NCBI GenBank assembly: GCA_036872755.1
Contig: JAVHNS010000005.1
Coordinates: 620,001 to 684,000, forward strand
Length of the DNA stretch: 64,000 bases
Source: Orbilia blumenaviensis
Taxonomy: Eukaryota; Ascomycota; Orbiliomycetes; Orbiliales; Orbiliaceae
Direction: 5' to 3'
Positions within the stretch are counted from its first letter, which is position 1; each line of letters begins with the position of its first letter. Below, piece after piece: positions 60,138 to 64,000 of the stretch. The notes under the pieces were generated by a model. The model saw only the letters and a list, made by a program, of their open reading frames with translations. It was not told where the DNA came from and ran no database searches. A program made the translations under genes and the position numbers.

Positions 60138-62196
60138 TCAAGCCCAGGAGGCGCGGCAGAGGGATCCATTTGGGCCTTCCACCCATTGCTCTGAACCAAC
60201 GCAGTTAAAACAGTAGAGCACGCCTTGAGGGTCTACTTTATTCTTAAAGGAGAAAAGGCGGGGGTAGTTGGCACCCCAGTTAGCGGCCTGCCAGCCTTCA
60301 CTTCCGTATAGCGCCTGGTTGTGTCGAAAGTCAGCCTGTTGGATTTTAACTATAGAATACCGTTTTTACTGACCTCGTTAACATATTGACCTGTCCCTGG
60401 TGCGAGTTTTCGAAGATTGTATTCAAGTACGTTACGTGCATTGTCGAGCACGATCTCCCTTTGGTCAGGAGTATCCCATCCGGATGCAGCGACTAAAGAG
60501 GTTGTCAGGAACAGATCCAATCCTCCATTTAACATATTCGAGCATGCGAATGGTACTCACTAAAATGGTTGTATGTACGCCTCCATGCCGGATTTAACGC
60601 CATATCGACATCTTTATACTGCGCGACTCCAGGGCCAGCCGTAAGGTGACCTAAATATGCGCCGACGAAAGGACTCCACATCTTCTTCAAGGTTGCAGCA
60701 AACAGGGCCGGATCCTCAGTTAAGGCTCGAGCATCGAGCAATCGACTAGGCAGGACTGCGGCGCCAGTTTGTGTCGCCCCTGTTTGGAAAAAAGCCGTAA
60801 AATAGCTCATATAGTCGGGGAAGGTGATATTCGTGTGGCTATATATTATGTGATCCTTGTACTTGCTATTTGCTGTTAGGTTGGCGTAGACGGGTTTCAG
60901 AATATCAGCTGCCTCCTCAGCAGTGCCGTTCACCATCATTAGAGCGGCCGCATATGCAAACCTTTCGGTCCCGTTAGGAAATATGAAGGTGTATCCCATA
61001 AGCCCGGCGTCTGAGATGCGGGGTATATCGGAGTGAACGTATGCCATCCAGTCCCACCAGATATCAGTGTTGTTAGACGTAAGATTGAAGGTTTGTATAG
61101 CGACTGAGATGGGCTGTGTCGGGTACGTCTTAATCGTTGCACTTGTAACCACTCCAAAGGTTCCACCGCCACCCTGAAATCAAGTATTGGTTAGCTAATC
61201 TTTATCCCGGGCTAAATAGAAGTGGACACTAATCAAACTTACCCCCCGTAGAGCCCAAAAATATTCGGGGTTTTCGCATTCGTTCGCGGTTATATATTTG
61301 CCTGATGGTGTTACAAGTTTGATCTCGAGAACTTGGTCCACAGCCATTCCGTACTTGCTACCAATTGGTGAATGGCCACCACCCTGCATGAAGCCTCCGA
61401 TACAGCCAACGGTGGGATCCCCACCGGTAACAACGAGCTTTCCGTGTGGGTGAGCAAGAATAACCAAATCCCTCCATTGCATACCCGATCCAATTGTAAC
61501 CGCAGAATGTGGCTTGGTCTTAGAGCATTTCTTTGGTTGGAAACTTTCCGTAAACTCAGCATCCCGCATGTTGTGAGTCCAGATGCTGAGCGAGTGTGCG
61601 CCAGACGAGCTACGAGCAAGATAACCGTTAACCTACTGATTGACAGCCTAAATATATGGCTACAGACGTTCGAGATATACTTACCGGCCGAGGAACTCAT
61701 GACCAGTGTTTTTGACAATGAGACGAATGTTATGTTTTTTCGCGAATTTGACGCCGGCTTCGACTTGGCTGGGATTTGTAGCATTGATGACATAGACAGG
61801 TGAACCGAGAAGCGAATTACATGGTTCCTTTGCTTTGGTTCCATTTGTGGGAGGGCAAGGATTCCCATTCCAGCCAGATTGGAAAACGTTGAAAGGGGAC
61901 TCTGTAATCCACTTACGGTATACCGATATTTCGCTGATTTTTTCGCAAGCTTCTTTATCATATGCAGGTCCAGGATAGCAAACAATTCCTGGTGGAACGG
62001 TTTTGAGAAGGGCGCCATTAGTGGTTCTGTTGAGCTTTGACCAAGCATCTGAGTCCGGCCAACATGGTTGTGAGGGTTGACATTTGCAACCGCTGGATGG
62101 GTCGCTAGTTGCCTCAGTAAATATCTTCGTAGAGGAGAGGTATGTTAACGAAGTTAACAAATGCATCGCGGGTATCGAAAACCTAGGAGGCTTCAT
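60138..62196 (-). CDS. Secreted FAD-linked oxidase, BBE-like (PCMH-type FAD-binding domain)
   Basis: Five exons on the minus strand: 62196-61685, 61609-61243, 61173-60561, 60492-60374, 60335-60138, giving 602 residues. An N-terminal signal peptide precedes PCWPDSDAWSKLN, typical of secreted fungal members. The FAD site is seen in LIVKNTGHEFLGRSSG, where His166 is the usual covalent attachment residue, and in VVTGGDPTVGCIGGFMQGGG, with Cys240 close to the position used for a second covalent bond in some BBE enzymes. GGGGTFGVVTSATIKTYP joins exons 2 and 3. The C-terminal berberine-bridge segment reads NWGANYPRLFSFKNKVDPQG and ends LYCFNCVGSEQW. These enzymes oxidise alcohols, sugars or alkaloids with O2 in the secretory pathway or outside the cell. 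The substrate is unknown; no metabolite synthase is nearby. Confidence 0.92.
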
Positions 62197-64000
62197 TTTG
62201 AAAAATTAGAATTTGTCCGTCCGACTAGCCAATTGCTTTGCTCTACTCTGAGGATAGAGATTTACTCACGATACTTTGCGTTCCTTCGCTGGCCTTTTAT
62301 AGATGGTCGGTGACCGAAATATCTAGATATGTCCTCACTAGGTTAATACAACATCACCCATATGCTCGACATAGTTCAATTGCTTAATTGATGAGTTGGT
62401 TTCACAATCAACGTTATGTTCAGTGAAGCACCATCCGCAGCGGCCAGGATGACAGGGTATCGTATCGTTATGGAGCGATCCCAGGGCTGCGAATCTGACA
62501 AGATTGAACGGAAAAGGAAAAATATCCTGCGAATCAATATTTCTGGCGGAATGTACCCAAACTGAGCTAACCTCGACCAGTAAACATGCAGAAACAGAAT
62601 CGGAAGGCATCGGTATTATGCATGGTTAATTCTCGTCCCGCTCTAGCTTATTTGCAGGTGCTTAAACAACGTGTATACTACATACGTACTAAGGAAGCCC
62701 GAGACGAGAATCCCCAACGGACAAACTCAAAATCTAAGTTTTCGAACAGAACCTCATACTAACCAAAGCGAGAAGTTACCTTAGTACTGAATTGCTTCAG
62801 CAGAATTAGTAGGTAAACGGAAAAAATACTGAAAGGTAGAGTTAGAATAAACAAATATTTGCCTGAAGAGGCAACTTTCAAGGTATAAGAATTGAACCGT
62901 GTTCGACTTTTTCGTGATATTTTGTTTTTGACAAGGTCAAACCCCTCCGCCTCCTCTTTTTGCAAGCCAGAGGCCATTCGATTGACCCCCTAACATCAAT
63001 TCGAAAATGCGCGTGCATGCATACAATGCATCATATTCACGGTCCGGGACAAAACAAGGCTAATCCATTAGGCCTTGAACTAACACCCATATCAAAAGCA
63101 GCCGCTTAGATACTTAGACTCGGTTCGCCTTGGAAGACGACTGACTTGATTTCTTTTGACCGTAAAAATACGCGTTGTAGTGCCATTTGGCGATACAGCT
63201 TGTGGCATTTGGCTGCCGATTACGTATGTATGTGTACCCCGGCCTGCATACGCACCGTCGCGGCGTCGAAGCTCCGACCGAGCTGAGGCGCAGCGCATGG
63301 GCGGGTGCCCGCGGCCGCCCACAAATCGAACCAAGGTTCATAACGTTTATACTTCTGGCCTACCCAAGGTATTTAGTAGCCTTGCCACGGTCAAATATGA
63401 GTCTTGGTCGTAGTAAAATCACCAATCCAGACTGATTTTTGCTAGACAGGAGGCTGCGGTGCAGGCATCTACACCACAAGATGTTAACATGTTGTGCCAA
63501 TAATTCCTTCTCGGAATTCATTGGCGCTGAATACCAACACCGCAAATCCTTTAATTGAAGTTTAATCCGACCATCGAGGCTGAGCGACCGCAAGTACTTA
63601 GCCATGCCCGACCGACCCACTCGGCTCGACACCTCATTATCGCCTAAGGTCTTGTTTTTTGTTTATTAATTTATGTGAAATTGAGGGGTGCTCTAAAAAC
63701 TTCTTGGACGCTGGTATAAGCTTGGTGTTAGTAGCGCATGTGTATAATTGATTGGTATTGCTTTGATTAAGCATGCAAGTAATGTCGAATATATTGACAC
63801 CCAGCGATGCCTCGACAATGTAGCGCCCTGCTAGGAGCGCTCCCCGGCATTAAAACTAGTCGCTTAGGACTAACGGGCGCAGTATATTAATCGTAGCATC
63901 ATGACATATGCTCCCGATTATTTACACATGGCTATAATTCGTTCGCTGTTTTGCGAATATCCTGTTGAGATATATAGGTGATCGAAGTTACTTTGGAAGA
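62197..64000. other. Right-end intergenic region
   Basis: Upstream flank of the BBE-like gene to the window edge. A GC-rich patch lies at about 63240-63320 within AT-rich DNA. A 90-codon minus-strand frame (62338-62610) contains several Cys but shows no family motif or splice support. A gene with most of its length beyond the edge cannot be ruled out. Confidence 0.45.

Noticed and set aside
62338..62610. Cys-bearing 90-codon minus-strand frame that could be a small secreted protein
   Set aside because: The start lacks a clear signal peptide, Cys spacing matches no known pattern, and no intron support is seen.
1..64000. CRISPR arrays, phage or insertion sequences
   Set aside because: No regularly spaced repeats, terminal inverted repeats or transposase motifs were found, and the genes are intron-bearing fungal genes.

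Overview
The window looks like a chromosomal segment of a filamentous ascomycete (Pezizomycotina). The signs are many short GT-AG introns (mostly 50-130 bases) with CTAAC/CTGAC-type branch points, CT-rich stretches before start codons, and gene families typical of such fungi: HET-domain proteins, an FSH1 hydrolase, a laccase-like multicopper oxidase, a CBM1 protein, a fucose-lectin fold and a BBE-type oxidoreductase. A Leotiomycete origin is only a guess. No bacterial, viral, tRNA, rRNA or CRISPR feature was seen.

Layout. 1-1804: 5' part of a secreted multicopper oxidase (minus, runs off the left edge). 4053-6533: HET-domain protein (minus). 8196-9567: FSH1-type serine hydrolase (plus). 9937-11465: secreted protein of unknown family (minus). 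12255-14754: membrane-anchored aspartic-protease-like protein (minus). 18560-20396: amino-acid permease (minus). 20397-26379: about 6 kb without a convincing gene. 26380-27286: DUF4336-like protein (minus). 29451-31991: second HET-domain protein (minus), head-to-head with a multi-pass membrane protein (33362-34744, plus). 37113-37717: MARVEL-like four-span membrane protein (plus). 39146-39889: acidic membrane protein (plus). 42821-44075: fucose-lectin-like protein (plus). 45096-47917: phospholipase-D-like protein with two HKD motifs (plus). 49032-49637: single-span protein with two PPxY motifs (plus). 50995-52035: secreted CBM1 protein (minus). 52697-55443 (minus) and 57273-59463 (plus): two divergent subtilisin-fold (S8) paralogs. 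60138-62196: secreted FAD-linked BBE-like oxidase (minus).

The most striking signal is that protease folds in this window have lost their active sites. The S8 protein at 52697-55443 carries Cys, Ala and Ala where the Asp, His and Ser of the triad should be. Its divergent neighbour keeps Asp, His and the oxyanion Asn, but its GTS motif reads GTGS and is shortened. The aspartic-protease-like protein at 12255-14754 lacks both catalytic aspartates. These genes have intact multi-exon frames, so they look like maintained pseudoenzymes rather than dead genes. They share the window with two HET-domain genes, a lectin and several membrane proteins, which recalls fungal self/non-self recognition or defence regions; that link is inference.

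Exon structures were assembled by hand from splice consensus, reading phase and protein-family conservation. Intergenic regions are AT-rich with homopolymers and a few microsatellites.
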